This document shows, piece after piece, positions 1-8,494 of a stretch of DNA of 64,000 nucleotides. The notes under the pieces are model-generated. The model did not search any database. It had not been told where the DNA came from and saw nothing but the letters and a program-made list of their open reading frames with translations. This DNA comes from Flavobacterium azizsancarii (lineage in GTDB: Bacteria; Bacteroidota; Bacteroidia; Flavobacteriales; Flavobacteriaceae), in NCBI RefSeq assembly GCF_027980145.1, contig NZ_JAMZNK010000004.1, positions 1 to 64,000 of the forward strand, read 5' to 3'. The number at the start of each line of letters is the position of its first letter. Within the stretch, counting starts at the first letter, position 1. The position numbers and the translations under genes were made by a program.

Positions 1-363
1 AGTTTTACTTAATCCTTTACCATCAACTTTAAAATTAGCAAGTGTGTTATTGTCCACAAAAGAGACATCATCACCACTTACGTAAGTGAACCCATTAAAA
101 TTTTGACTATAAAAAGTTACAGGTGTATTAGTATTTGCACCTGCCTTCGTTACTTCTAATAGAGTAGGTACTTTTGGTTCTTCCGAAAATTCACTTCGAG
201 GAACATGTTTTAAAATTTTGTTAGACCAAACAACAACGCTGTCTGATTTCGAAGTACTAACCGGAACAGCGTTTAGTTCTAACGGTTTTGCAAAATAGGT
301 AGTACTTTGCGCTGACAAATTCAATGTGATAGCCAACAATGCAAGTAAAAAAGCTTTTTTCAT
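1..363 (-). CDS. Secreted prophage protein, C-terminus outside window
   Basis: The reading frame starts at an ATG complementary to 361-363 and runs off the left edge of the window, so 121 codons are visible. Residues 1-19 form a clear signal peptide (Lys-Lys, hydrophobic core, then SAQ). The rest is polar and Thr/Asn/Val-rich with no motif I recognise. It follows the tail-fibre genes at the end of the late operon, where Mu-like phages carry fibre-associated or host-surface genes. A Sec signal on a phage late protein is unusual and suggests export before or without lysis. Function unknown. Confidence 0.75.
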   Translation of the reverse strand, partial: MKKAFLLALLAITLNLSAQSTTYFAKPLELNAVPVSTSKSDSVVVWSNKILKHVPRSEFSEEPKVPTLLEVTKAGANTNTPVTFYSQNFNGFTYVSGDDVSFVDNNTLANFKVDGKGLSKT

Positions 364-364
364 T

Positions 365-595
365 TTATTTTTTGTCTTTAATGATTAATTCAATATTTTC
401 CTTTGATTCAGTAGTCACTTTTTGAATTGTAAAGTCACCATCTTTTAAGCTTAGCGTAACTTTGCAATTGGGGTTACTTGAATCAACCAGTGTAATACTG
501 TCGGTTTGAAGCGGTTTTTTAAGACCTGCTATTTCGGCTTTTAACGCTTTGATTTTCTTTTTTAATTTCATGTTTTTAGATAAGATTTTATTCAT
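365..595 (-). CDS. Small coiled-coil protein of the tail-fibre region
   Basis: 76 residues. The first 27 are Lys/Leu-rich and heptad-like, as in a short coiled coil; the remainder is a beta-type polar segment. Its start overlaps the end of the upstream gene by 8 bases and its stop lies 1 base before the next start, so it is translationally packed into the late operon. No family recognised. The position beside tail-fibre genes suggests a fibre chaperone or an accessory tip protein, but that is inference from place only. Confidence 0.6.
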   Translation of the reverse strand: MNKILSKNMKLKKKIKALKAEIAGLKKPLQTDSITLVDSSNPNCKVTLSLKDGDFTIQKVTTESKENIELIIKDKK

Positions 596-974
596 AAGAT
601 GATTTTAATTGATCGTTGTCACCATTCCAATTACCACTAATAAAAGAGTCTTCGACTATTCCCATGCAGTAATCACCTCGTTCTTTTTCGGCTTCATTCT
701 CGTTTGGTGCAACCTTAAAAACCAGTAATCCTCCAATTGGAATTATCCTGGCTTTTAAAATTAAGTTCGGGTGAGCATTCGGGTCTATTTTATGCGCATC
801 AAATTGATCTTTTTCAACTTTTGCACCAAGCGTGTTGACAAGCTGATTAATATTGCCCTGAGGGATCATTTCATCTTTATGCCAAAAGCTAGCCCAAGAA
901 GCCCAAAATTGAGCCTCTGTAGGTTGTAAACCAGTCTTAAACCAGTTTAATATTGTATTTATTGGAGTAGCCAT
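588..974 (-). CDS. Tail-fibre-associated protein
   Basis: 128 residues. The N-terminus (residues 1-35) carries an aromatic-rich NWFKTG...FWASW...FWHKDE pattern that I associate with proteins next to tail fibres in Bacteroidetes prophages. It overlaps the fibre gene by 1 base at its start and the following small gene by 8 bases. No catalytic motif is visible. It may be a fibre adaptor or a short receptor-binding component; the family assignment comes from memory of the motif, not from a search. Confidence 0.6.
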   Translation of the reverse strand: MATPINTILNWFKTGLQPTEAQFWASWASFWHKDEMIPQGNINQLVNTLGAKVEKDQFDAHKIDPNAHPNLILKARIIPIGGLLVFKVAPNENEAEKERGDYCMGIVEDSFISGNWNGDNDQLKSSYE

Positions 975-1822
975 TAAAGTGGTATTAGTACATAATAAAA
1001 TTTCAAGTCCTGAGTATTGGCAACAATTTCTCGAAGGAAAATTTCAAAAGAAGTTGATTGTTCGTTTCCATAAGTCCAAAACACATCATTATCATCATTC
1101 CAAAACGCTGATCTTCCTCTAAGAGCACCTAATACCATATAGTTTGAAGTGCCTACGGAAGGGAAACTAACGGTCATTTTTGTGTCATTTACATTACCGG
1201 AACTTCCAACATTTCCAATATTGAAAACAGATTTGCGTAAAAATGGACTGCTTAAATCAATTTTGTTTTTAATGTATGCCGGTGATAGAATGTCAGTAAC
1301 ACTCCAATCGCTTTGAACGTTAACTTCTGCTCCTTCAGCAATTGTTGATAATTTTTGCTCAATAGGGGATAATTTGTTTTGCAAGTCATTTACTTGTTTT
1401 TCCAAATTATTCACAAGAGTTGTGAATGAATTAAATGTATTTTGAATTAACTTCGTTTCAAAAGGGCGTATAAAAGAACTCCAGAGCCAAGATATTTCAG
1501 CCGTTCCAAAAGTTGCATGTCGATAGGTATATACTGGCTTTTGAATAGTAATGTTTTCAAACTGGCGAATTATTTGTGTTTCAACAATGACAACAGTCGA
1601 TGTCGGTGTAACGACCGCGGATTTAAACTCAAGCAGTTCTCCATCTATAAAAATGAAACCATCTTTTACTGTATTTCCAACAAGTTCACAACCTGAAATA
1701 ATGGTGTAGTTACCCGCAATACTACCAAATGCGTTAAAAATTTTATATCCAGTCACAAGTTCTTGTAAACGCTCTGTTGTTAATGGATAACCTCCGGTTT
1801 GATTAAAATTTGAATTATTCAT
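974..1822 (-). CDS. Probable tail fibre protein
   Basis: 282 residues. Residues 1-30 resemble the start of a fibre or short-tail-fibre subunit; about 130-160 form a coiled coil (NNLEKQVNDLQNKL); a segment EGAEVNVQSDWSV near residue 163 is a pattern that recurs in Bacteroidetes phage fibres; the C-terminal 90 residues would be the distal receptor-binding part. Likely role: host recognition at the tip of a contractile tail. It follows the gp48-position gene with an 8-base overlap, matching the Mu order baseplate-then-fibre. Confidence 0.75.
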   Translation of the reverse strand: MNNSNFNQTGGYPLTTERLQELVTGYKIFNAFGSIAGNYTIISGCELVGNTVKDGFIFIDGELLEFKSAVVTPTSTVVIVETQIIRQFENITIQKPVYTYRHATFGTAEISWLWSSFIRPFETKLIQNTFNSFTTLVNNLEKQVNDLQNKLSPIEQKLSTIAEGAEVNVQSDWSVTDILSPAYIKNKIDLSSPFLRKSVFNIGNVGSSGNVNDTKMTVSFPSVGTSNYMVLGALRGRSAFWNDDNDVFWTYGNEQSTSFEIFLREIVANTQDLKFYYVLIPL

Positions 1823-2300
1823 CTATTAATATGTTATAGCGTTTACCGCCTGCTTTGTAAAATTTTATATGAGCGTGTAATCCAAAAAAATCTGAATCAT
1901 AAACTTCCTGAGGAACAAAAACAATAAAGTCTAATCCTGTACTTGCAGTCTCTGCCTCACTTCTGATCCAAATAATTTGACTTTCATTTTCTGTATGTAA
2001 GAATGCATTTTGCAATTCTACTTCTGTGTAGATATAAGTTACTTCATGAATATTTCCATCTCCAATCCGAATTCTTCTTTGTAAAGGGTCGAACTTATCA
2101 TTTAGTGATTTTCTTAAATAACAAACTTGACCAGAATACTCGATTTTGAAAATATTTTCAATTCGCCAGTTAGACCATTTATAGTGTAGTGAACCAATGG
2201 GAGTAACTAATGCCTGAACATATTTTACTAGGTTTTGTTTTCTCAAAAATGTAGGTAGCAATAATATGCTTAGTCTATTGAAATCAATTTTAAACCACAT
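1815..2300 (-). CDS. Baseplate/tail protein in Mu gp48 (gpI) position
   Basis: About 161 residues from the Met complementary to 2298-2300; five further codons exist upstream, but the later start fits better because MWFKIDF opens the conserved-looking part. N-terminal residues 1-20 are hydrophobic and Leu-rich. It sits directly after the gpJ-like gene, overlapping its end by 11 bases, and directly before the fibre gene. In Mu this slot encodes gp48, the baseplate wedge component that links J-like protein to the fibre. Assignment is by synteny; no sequence motif proves it. Confidence 0.55.
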   Translation of the reverse strand: MWFKIDFNRLSILLLPTFLRKQNLVKYVQALVTPIGSLHYKWSNWRIENIFKIEYSGQVCYLRKSLNDKFDPLQRRIRIGDGNIHEVTYIYTEVELQNAFLHTENESQIIWIRSEAETASTGLDFIVFVPQEVYDSDFFGLHAHIKFYKAGGKRYNILIDE

Positions 2301-3129
2301 ACTCAATATTTTCAAATGTTACAACATCAAAGTATCCCGATACAGGAATTTTTGAGATAGAAAAAGGTTGTGGCAAATCATAATCATTTATGAGAGGATT
2401 AATCCATGCACTTTGAGCGCTTATAATTGTTGCGTCCAAGACACCTGCTACTTTCTGTAATTTGTCGACTAATGCTGATAATCTTAAATCACCATCAAAC
2501 GGGAGTTCTTTCATATATTCTGATATGGCTTCAATAACAGGATAATTGGCATTTCTTATGCTCATACCGTTTTTATCCAATACCAACACATCTCTTTTAA
2601 TTTGTATGTTTAAATACAATTTATCAGGTCTGTAATTGACAACTGTTGTAGACACGCCTGCCCATTTGATCTCCTTTATGTAAGCTTCAAAAGTTTCCTT
2701 TTGCTCTGGTCTTATTGGTGACAGTTTACCTGATGTTTCACCTGCAATTTTAATAATTACACGACTGTCATTTTCAGATTCTCCAACAGCTGCGTACTTA
2801 ATTATTTTGGAAATTTCTATTTCTTCAGGCTTCGCCATTGAGTTATCAAAATAATCACGGTCTTTAACTAAATCGAAACCATCTTGATATTTTAATGCCA
2901 TTGTACGATACCACGGTAATGTACCCGATTTTTGATTTGCTAATTTTTCGTCAACTTCCTTATTGTGAAGATCAAATAAGGCTTCCAAAGCCCAAATTGA
3001 AAAGGAAACAACATATACCAATAATCTAAAAATTGCGGTTTTACTTGTTGAATTTAAACCTTTAAGATTTTCGTCAGAGGCTATTTTATCCAACATTTCT
3101 TTTTGTATTACTTCTATTTGTCTTGCCAT
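2290..3129 (-). CDS. Baseplate J-like protein (Mu gp47 position)
   Basis: 279 residues. The N-terminal third is helical with Trp/Asp-rich segments, followed by IKYAAV and a VIIKIAGE beta region (about 115-140), and a C-terminal part that contains IKRDVLVLDKNG and VDKLQKVAGVLDATI, a layout seen in gpJ/gp47 wedge proteins. It would form the inner baseplate wedge that triggers sheath contraction. It lies between the LysM-like small gene and the gp48-position gene, as in contractile-tail clusters. Confidence 0.7.
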   Translation of the reverse strand: MARQIEVIQKEMLDKIASDENLKGLNSTSKTAIFRLLVYVVSFSIWALEALFDLHNKEVDEKLANQKSGTLPWYRTMALKYQDGFDLVKDRDYFDNSMAKPEEIEISKIIKYAAVGESENDSRVIIKIAGETSGKLSPIRPEQKETFEAYIKEIKWAGVSTTVVNYRPDKLYLNIQIKRDVLVLDKNGMSIRNANYPVIEAISEYMKELPFDGDLRLSALVDKLQKVAGVLDATIISAQSAWINPLINDYDLPQPFSISKIPVSGYFDVVTFENIEYVV

Positions 3130-3131
3130 TT

Positions 3132-3422
3132 TTATATAACTATAAAGTCATTTCCAATTATCATTGCCCCAATTCCAGAAGGACGGACTAACAAGTTGTC
3201 TGAGCTGCCTGTAGCAACTATTTGTTGTTTATTTATAAAATAGTCAACCAATTCCTGAACTATTAAAGTGCTTTTTACGACTTCTATTTTTTGAGAAGGT
3301 TTAGTATTATCAGTTATTGAAATACCGTTTAAAACAGCCAATTCAATAACAGTTAAAACGTTCCCGTTTTCCTGTATCGCTATGTCAAACAGGTTTTGAT
3401 TATGTTGAGCGATTGATTGCAT
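3132..3422 (-). CDS. Small LysM-like baseplate-region protein
   Basis: 96 residues. The pattern HNQNLFDIAIQENGNVLTV...LNGISITD followed by a Lys-containing beta turn resembles a LysM fold (residues 7-50), the domain that in contractile tails joins tube or hub proteins to the baseplate. The C-terminal half is hydrophobic and ends in FIVI. It overlaps the upstream coiled-coil gene by 23 bases and the next gene starts 2 bases downstream. The call rests on fold-like pattern and context. Confidence 0.55.
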   Translation of the reverse strand: MQSIAQHNQNLFDIAIQENGNVLTVIELAVLNGISITDNTKPSQKIEVVKSTLIVQELVDYFINKQQIVATGSSDNLLVRPSGIGAMIIGNDFIVI

Positions 3423-3789
3423 TTTTTTTAAGTATTCGGTTTTCTTTTTTTAATTCGCTTATCTCAGCTTGTTGAAGTTTAATTTTCCTGTCTTTCAATT
3501 TCAATTCTTCTTCCAACATGGAAATTTTTCGACATAATATATTTTCAAATTCCTTATAACGGTCTTCATATCTCGTTTTCAGGTCGTCCAAAATTTGTTT
3601 GTAATGACTTGAAAGTTTTATGTCGTTATCAATTGAGGTAGTCTCAGCGGTGTTTTTTGCTTGAAGTATTTCGACTTTCAATCTTTCTATTTCCTGTTTG
3701 TTTTTGCTCCTTGCAAAAAGAAATGTAAAATATCCAGTACCTCCGATTACTGTAATTAATGTCGATATAATTGAAATTGTTTGATTCAT
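3400..3789 (-). CDS. Membrane-anchored coiled-coil protein
   Basis: 129 residues: one transmembrane helix at about residues 4-26, then an almost uninterrupted charged coiled coil (30-120). It ends inside the next gene and starts immediately downstream of the spike gene. The layout of an N-terminal membrane anchor plus long helix is that of inner-membrane spanins (Rz), but the location in the baseplate block rather than beside the endolysin is odd. It could also be a small holin-like or tail-assembly membrane protein. Function unresolved. Confidence 0.6.
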   Translation of the reverse strand: MNQTISIISTLITVIGGTGYFTFLFARSKNKQEIERLKVEILQAKNTAETTSIDNDIKLSSHYKQILDDLKTRYEDRYKEFENILCRKISMLEEELKLKDRKIKLQQAEISELKKENRILKKNAINRST

Positions 3790-4293
3790 TTAAACATCAT
3801 TTAAAAACTGATTAAACCTCTTTTTAACACTTAAAAATTGCTGCGCATTCACTAATGTGGTTGTGTTCCCAGTTCCGCTTGTTGTAGTAACCAAAAAACT
3901 CATTTCTCCTATAGCAGTTAATAAATCAGAGATCAGCCCTTTTAAGGTTTCGTTTTCCTTTTTAAGTAAAAAGCCGGATTCACTTATTTTAAATTCGACT
4001 TCATTGATTTTAAGATCTAAACTTTCAATTTCTGAGTAAGCTTCAACATATAATCTTTTCAAGTCTTCATTTATAGGACTTACAAGGACTGAACTGCCAA
4101 TAGCCGGAAATAGGAAAAACTTATTCTTGTTTCCATCAATTACTGATGATAATTGTACGTCGGCATATTTAATTTGATCATCCGACACTGTACAAGTTCC
4201 TTGTTTCTTGTCAACCGATATAACTTCGACAGGAAAAGTATCGACATCTCTTTTTTGAAGCTTTCTGAAAGCATCTTGAAGTTTTTTATCCAT
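3790..4293 (-). CDS. Baseplate spike/assembly protein, OB-fold type (Mu gp45 position)
   Basis: 167 residues. Residues 15-75 read as an OB-fold N-terminal domain (FPVEVISVDKKQGTCTV, then LFPAIGSSVLVSPI), the arrangement of gpV/gp45 spike proteins that plug the baseplate and puncture the outer membrane. Residues 85-115 form a beta/coil linker and the C-terminus is helical. It touches the hub gene directly (start at the base after the hub stop), the same P-45 order as in Mu. Confidence 0.65.
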   Translation of the reverse strand: MDKKLQDAFRKLQKRDVDTFPVEVISVDKKQGTCTVSDDQIKYADVQLSSVIDGNKNKFFLFPAIGSSVLVSPINEDLKRLYVEAYSEIESLDLKINEVEFKISESGFLLKKENETLKGLISDLLTAIGEMSFLVTTTSGTGNTTTLVNAQQFLSVKKRFNQFLNDV

Positions 4294-5258
4294 TACAAAC
4301 GATTACCTATTGTTACTTTTCTTCTAGCTCCTCCAGTTCCAAAAGTGGTAACTACTTTTTTTATAAAGTAATTACCCTCACGATTTGGATGTTCACTATC
4401 GATAAATTTCGCCTTCATTCCTCTAGTTGCGAACGGAATTAAAAAACTCGTCACATCACCATCAAAACCATCATATTTTAGCTTTTCGATTTCAGCTTTT
4501 GCCATTTCCTCAAGCTTTTTCATGTCTGAAATTACAGATGTATGGTATTCTCTTTGTTCGCCATCAGGGTCGCCAACCTCTATACTTTGCCTTTTATTTT
4601 TGGCATCGATATATGTGTATTTAATTTTAATTTTCCTGTCTTCCTTGCTCTTAAACTCAAGGCTGTTTTCGACAAGATTAAAATTCAAATCATAAAGTAC
4701 AGTTTGACCTATATTGGTAAGTTGTTGTAAACCACAATAGAGTTTGCCATCATCTGTAATAAAAACAGACATTAATAAATCCTTTTTTAGACTTTCTAAA
4801 ACTTGAGCTCCATTAGCATTTCTTATAATCCACTTATCCAACTGAATACTTGGAATTCGATCAGCTAATTCGACTGGAGTATCTTTCACAACCTCTTGAA
4901 GAATTTCCTTCATTGTTGTTTTTTCCCATGTTCTGGTAATATTTTTTCGCCTGAGCAACCAAATGGCATCTTCGCAATGTATTTCTAGTGGGGTCTTAGG
5001 ACTAATTTTCTTCACATAACCAGTAAACTCAACACCTGAATATTTACCTTCATAGCCTAAAGTAATTGTAACCGGATCACCAACTTTAATTGCATTTTCA
5101 GTGTATTTTTGCTCGCCATTTTGTTTTACTTTAAATCGAGTGGGGAGCTTAATAATGGCGGTATCACCCATATCTTCGACCGATTTTGTTATTTCAATAT
5201 CATTTACAGCATTGAATATAAAATCGCCTATTTCAACCTTTCCTTCGAGTATAAACAT
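4293..5258 (-). CDS. Baseplate hub protein (gpD/Mu gpP family)
   Basis: 321 residues. N-terminal beta domain with a run of ...IEITKSVEDMGDTAIIKLP...; a central VGDPVTITLGYEG...FTGYVKKISPKTPLEIHCED segment is characteristic of the phage late-control D / gp27-like hub fold, and a C-terminal GDVTSFLIPFATRGMKA region precedes ANREGNYF-like residues. It forms the ring that carries the spike and links tube to baseplate. Single-base overlaps with both neighbours indicate coupled translation. Confidence 0.75.
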   Translation of the reverse strand: MFILEGKVEIGDFIFNAVNDIEITKSVEDMGDTAIIKLPTRFKVKQNGEQKYTENAIKVGDPVTITLGYEGKYSGVEFTGYVKKISPKTPLEIHCEDAIWLLRRKNITRTWEKTTMKEILQEVVKDTPVELADRIPSIQLDKWIIRNANGAQVLESLKKDLLMSVFITDDGKLYCGLQQLTNIGQTVLYDLNFNLVENSLEFKSKEDRKIKIKYTYIDAKNKRQSIEVGDPDGEQREYHTSVISDMKKLEEMAKAEIEKLKYDGFDGDVTSFLIPFATRGMKAKFIDSEHPNREGNYFIKKVVTTFGTGGARRKVTIGNRL

Positions 5259-5857
5259 TATGTCAATAGATTAATTTTGGTTTTGTCCTTTTCGTTTAAA
5301 TCAGCGAAGAAATCAGTATCGCTAATTGCTTTAATTGAGTATTTCTGTAATCCGGATTCTCCTATCATTTCATCAAATTGGATATCTTCAATTACTAAAC
5401 TTCTAATCCCGAAAAGCTCAAAAAAGGCATTTTCCTCGACTTGTAGCGCATCATTAATATCTACTAATTCATTTAACGATTTCACTTGATCAGAAGGATA
5501 TAACTCCGGATCATATTTGTCGACACAAACACCTTTAATTGATATTACATAATCATCTGTATTGATATATTCTTTTACAGTTCCCTTTTTGTATTTTCCA
5601 ACGGTGACAGTTTTTACAATTGTTTTTGTCAATCCTATTGAGACAAGAGGCTCGTTTGGTAACATAAATATTTGACCTTTATAGGAAAGTTTCAATTGCA
5701 TGAAATACTTCGCTCCCAAAAGTTGTTTTGAGTTTATACTGCTCAAATCTGGTAAACTATACTTTTTTTTATTTTTTTTCCACCAAATGGGGAAATGAGG
5801 TCCAACATAGTCAACGGCAGCCCTTACAAGTATTTCTTTTATATTAAACTGAGCCAT
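5258..5857 (-). CDS. Baseplate-region protein, possible DUF6046 (Mu gpN position)
   Basis: 199 residues, with an aromatic N-terminus (DYVGPHFPIWW) and alternating beta-type segments. Located between tape measure and hub, where Mu encodes gpN (gp43). The pattern agrees with my memory of DUF6046 proteins of Bacteroidetes phages, but this was not searched. Likely tail or baseplate component; no catalytic residues seen. Confidence 0.5.
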   Translation of the reverse strand: MAQFNIKEILVRAAVDYVGPHFPIWWKKNKKKYSLPDLSSINSKQLLGAKYFMQLKLSYKGQIFMLPNEPLVSIGLTKTIVKTVTVGKYKKGTVKEYINTDDYVISIKGVCVDKYDPELYPSDQVKSLNELVDINDALQVEENAFFELFGIRSLVIEDIQFDEMIGESGLQKYSIKAISDTDFFADLNEKDKTKINLLT

Positions 5858-7689
5858 TAGTCTGTTTGCATTTGATTTACACTATTTACTGCTCGCAAAA
5901 GCATTTCTTGAACTTTTTCACCTAAACTTTCAATACCCTTTTCAGTGCTTTCAACAAAGATTTTAGTGTCGTCTTGAAGCTTTTGTATATTGATCGTTAT
6001 GTGAGTCATCTTTGATCCTCCGGAAACAATCGTATCTTTTTTTGCTTTTGAATCCTGATCTTTTCGTGCTCCGGCAGCAAGACCTTTGTTTTTTGTCAGA
6101 TAGTCGTCGTAAGCAGAGGTTCCTCCTTTTTTTTGAGCCCCCGCATTACTAAATCTGTCTTTTAAGGCTTGAAAATCTTTTTTTATTCCGTTGGTATCAA
6201 CCTTAATTCCAACCTGACTAAATTCATTTTTTGCTTTTGATGCGCTATCAACCATTTTTTTATAACCGTCTGTAATAGCTCTTTTTCTGGCTTCAACATC
6301 TCCATTAATCTGAGCAATCATTTTTTGATTATCTGTTGAATCACCCATTCCCACAGCTTCCTTGAATTTATACCAGCCAAGTTTTATTTTATCGATTCCG
6401 ATCATTAGGTTATTTACAACTGATGTAAATTGATATTTTGCCGAATCTGTGAATGTTTGCCAAAGAAATTTTGCTCCGTTCACAGTATGTTTCCAACTTT
6501 CGCCCCAACCACTAGTATATTTTGTGACCATCCCAATGACCATAATCAAAGCCATAATTCCCAATACAATCCAAGTAACCGGATTTACAAGCATTAAGGC
6601 ATTAAAAATACCAATGGCATTGTTCCATAACCACCACGCTGCAGTTAATACCATAATTTCTCTGGCAAAAGGACTTAAAATATCAATTATAGTTGTCAGT
6701 CCTACAGTTAACCAATTAACAACAACCAAAACACCGATCATTACATTTCCAAAAATTCCCAGAGCATTACTTGCATCGTTTACTCCAAAAGCCACCCTTA
6801 AAAATTCACTTAATGCTATAACGACTGGTTTGATCATTTCAAAAAGTATTGAAAACCATTCGGAGATATAGGATAAATTGTCACTTAAAAAAGCTAAACC
6901 AAAACTCAGAATTGTAAGCGCTCCCGTAAATATTTCACCGGATTCGCCACCAACGGCTACTAAAAAAGTATTCCATTGATCGCCAAGATTTGATATTTTA
7001 CCACCTAAAGTTTGGGATATAGCTTCCATCGATCCTGCGACGCCTTTCATTTGTCCGTATTGTAATAATGCGTCAGTAATGGCATCTGAATTATTTTTTA
7101 CTTCTTTTGTTACTCCTTTAAAAGAGAGCTTAACCATATCTCCACTTTTAGACGCTTTAATACCAAACTCTTTTAAACGTTCAAATTCGCCTGTTTGAGC
7201 ATCTAGCATTGCTTCAGTTAATTGATCAAAGCCTTTTCCTTGTGACGATGCTAAATCTCCCAGCTTTGTCAGTTCGTCTTGTGTGGGCAGAACACCCCGA
7301 TTGACGAGCTTAACAAAAGATCCGGTTAACTCATTTAAGGCAAATGGAGTTTTCGCAGCAAAATCATTCAGCATTGTTAATGCCGCAGCTCCGACCTTAT
7401 CAGATTGAAACGTATTGATTAAAACAGCATTAAATTTTTCATATTCACTCCGGGCTTCTATTACTTTGTTGGTAAATGACCAGACGGCAGTTAGAGCAAA
7501 AACACTGGCTATTACACTTTTTAGTTTTGTTAACGTGTTAGAAAGACTGGAGGAAGTAGCTTGAACCTGATTAAGGTTATTATTTAAACCTCGTACATTA
7601 TTTGCAGTTTGCCCGACTGATGCTGCGATCTGATTAAGCGCATTACTTGCATAATTTTTTAAGTTTACAATAAATGTGTAGGCGTTCAT
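5857..7689 (-). CDS. Tail tape measure protein
   Basis: 610 residues. Helical, Ala/Ser/Asn-rich N-terminus (residues 1-60), an early region with FTNKVIEARSEYEKFNAVLINTF and a tail-tape-measure core (FGIKASKSGDMVKLSFKG), then a long hydrophobic stretch (about 250-395) with several membrane-type helices, and a Lys-rich C-terminal coiled coil. It sets tail length and may form the DNA-ejection channel. Its ATG overlaps the TGA of the frameshift extension (ATGA), the usual place for a tape-measure gene after the tail chaperone. Confidence 0.88.
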   Translation of the reverse strand: MNAYTFIVNLKNYASNALNQIAASVGQTANNVRGLNNNLNQVQATSSSLSNTLTKLKSVIASVFALTAVWSFTNKVIEARSEYEKFNAVLINTFQSDKVGAAALTMLNDFAAKTPFALNELTGSFVKLVNRGVLPTQDELTKLGDLASSQGKGFDQLTEAMLDAQTGEFERLKEFGIKASKSGDMVKLSFKGVTKEVKNNSDAITDALLQYGQMKGVAGSMEAISQTLGGKISNLGDQWNTFLVAVGGESGEIFTGALTILSFGLAFLSDNLSYISEWFSILFEMIKPVVIALSEFLRVAFGVNDASNALGIFGNVMIGVLVVVNWLTVGLTTIIDILSPFAREIMVLTAAWWLWNNAIGIFNALMLVNPVTWIVLGIMALIMVIGMVTKYTSGWGESWKHTVNGAKFLWQTFTDSAKYQFTSVVNNLMIGIDKIKLGWYKFKEAVGMGDSTDNQKMIAQINGDVEARKRAITDGYKKMVDSASKAKNEFSQVGIKVDTNGIKKDFQALKDRFSNAGAQKKGGTSAYDDYLTKNKGLAAGARKDQDSKAKKDTIVSGGSKMTHITINIQKLQDDTKIFVESTEKGIESLGEKVQEMLLRAVNSVNQMQTD

Positions 7690-8494
7690 AATTGGGATGA
7701 TTCTTTTTCTTTTGTCCTTATATAATGCAGATTTTGAACTTCTTCACACCATGATTTATCATTTAGTTTATGAGGATTTCTGATGTGCATGTAGTACTTC
7801 AAATAGGCATCTAAGAGCCTAATGTCAATAAATATTACTCCTTCTGAATTAGTTCTTACCAATTCAAAAGATGAGGCATCATTTCTATCAATGACTGCCT
7901 CATCTAAAGCTTTTTTAGCGAAGCAACTTTTTTGTTTTGTAATTTTTCAATTGCTTGATATAGTGGCATTCTTACTGAAGCGTCATCTCTATCATTAAAA
8001 ACTTCATCTTTTTCAAGACAGATTGCTTCAAACAGCTTTTCTTGCGTTACAAAAGCTTTCCCACTTGGGTTTTTCTTTTCTGCAATTTTGATATCATTAC
8101 GTGTAATCATTCTAACTTTGCACTTAAAATCCCCAACAGTAATAATTGAATTATTTCCCTCTGATTTAATTTCGGGATCGTCATAATTGAAAAAGTCTTT
8201 AATCTCATTTCTCGCTGGTAAGAAATACTCGTCGTTAGTCTTGATTTCTTCATCTCCTCCAATGAATAAAACATTAATCAATTCTTCGCCAAAAGCAAGA
8301 TTCCCATTGGACATTGCATTAAATGCACGTTTGTAATCTTTCATTTTAGGCTCTCTTAGATAAGCTGTTTTATCTTCAACTGGCAGCTCATAAACACCTC
8401 CGTATTTAGCTTTCCAATCGTTAATCTGTTTATCGTCAATGACGATTTTTGCATCTTTTGTGTTCATAGCTTTTGTTTGTTTAAAAAAAACCAT
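7686..8494 (-). CDS. Tail assembly chaperone, -1 frameshifted long form (gpGT-like)
   Basis: If ribosomes slip back one base on the heptamer at 7910-7916, translation leaves frame 0 after the Lys-Lys pair (195 residues) and continues for 74 codons from GCT at 7908-7910 to TGA at 7686-7688, giving a 269-residue fusion. The extension (ALDEAVIDRND... to ...KEKESSQL) has no plausible start codon near its beginning, is densely packed against both neighbours, and its stop overlaps the tape-measure ATG. This is the architecture of gpG-gpGT in lambda and gp41 in Mu, where the ratio of the two forms governs tail assembly. Confidence 0.75.
7869..7916 (-). promoter_or_regulatory. Programmed -1 ribosomal frameshift signal
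   Basis: On the minus strand, A AAA AAG (7916-7910) is in the correct phase relative to frame 0 (CTA AAA AAG). After a 4-base spacer comes a perfect 10-bp inverted repeat, AGATGAGGCA (7905-7896) with UGCCUCAUCU (7878-7869) and a 17-base loop. Slippery heptamer, short spacer and stable hairpin are the three parts of a bacterial -1 frameshift signal. The frame-0 stop TAG (7906-7904) lies partly inside the stem. Confidence 0.8.
7904..8494 (-). CDS. Tail assembly chaperone, unshifted form (gpG-like, Mu gp41 position)
   Basis: 196 residues in frame 0, ending KKL-stop at 7904. It lies between the tail tube and the tape measure, the fixed position of lambda gpG / Mu gp41-type chaperones, which bind tape-measure protein during tail assembly. 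The ORF contains a slippery A AAA AAG heptamer at its very end. The likely start is the Met at 8494; another Met eight codons later (MNTKDAKI) is possible, giving 188 residues and matching better what looks like the conserved start. Confidence 0.75.
   Translation of the reverse strand: MVFFKQTKAMNTKDAKIVIDDKQINDWKAKYGGVYELPVEDKTAYLREPKMKDYKRAFNAMSNGNLAFGEELINVLFIGGDEEIKTNDEYFLPARNEIKDFFNYDDPEIKSEGNNSIITVGDFKCKVRMITRNDIKIAEKKNPSGKAFVTQEKLFEAICLEKDEVFNDRDDASVRMPLYQAIEKLQNKKVASLKKL

Noticed and set aside
6449..6871. A 140-residue plus-strand ORF inside the tape measure gene
   Set aside because: Antisense shadow of a long, well supported coding frame.
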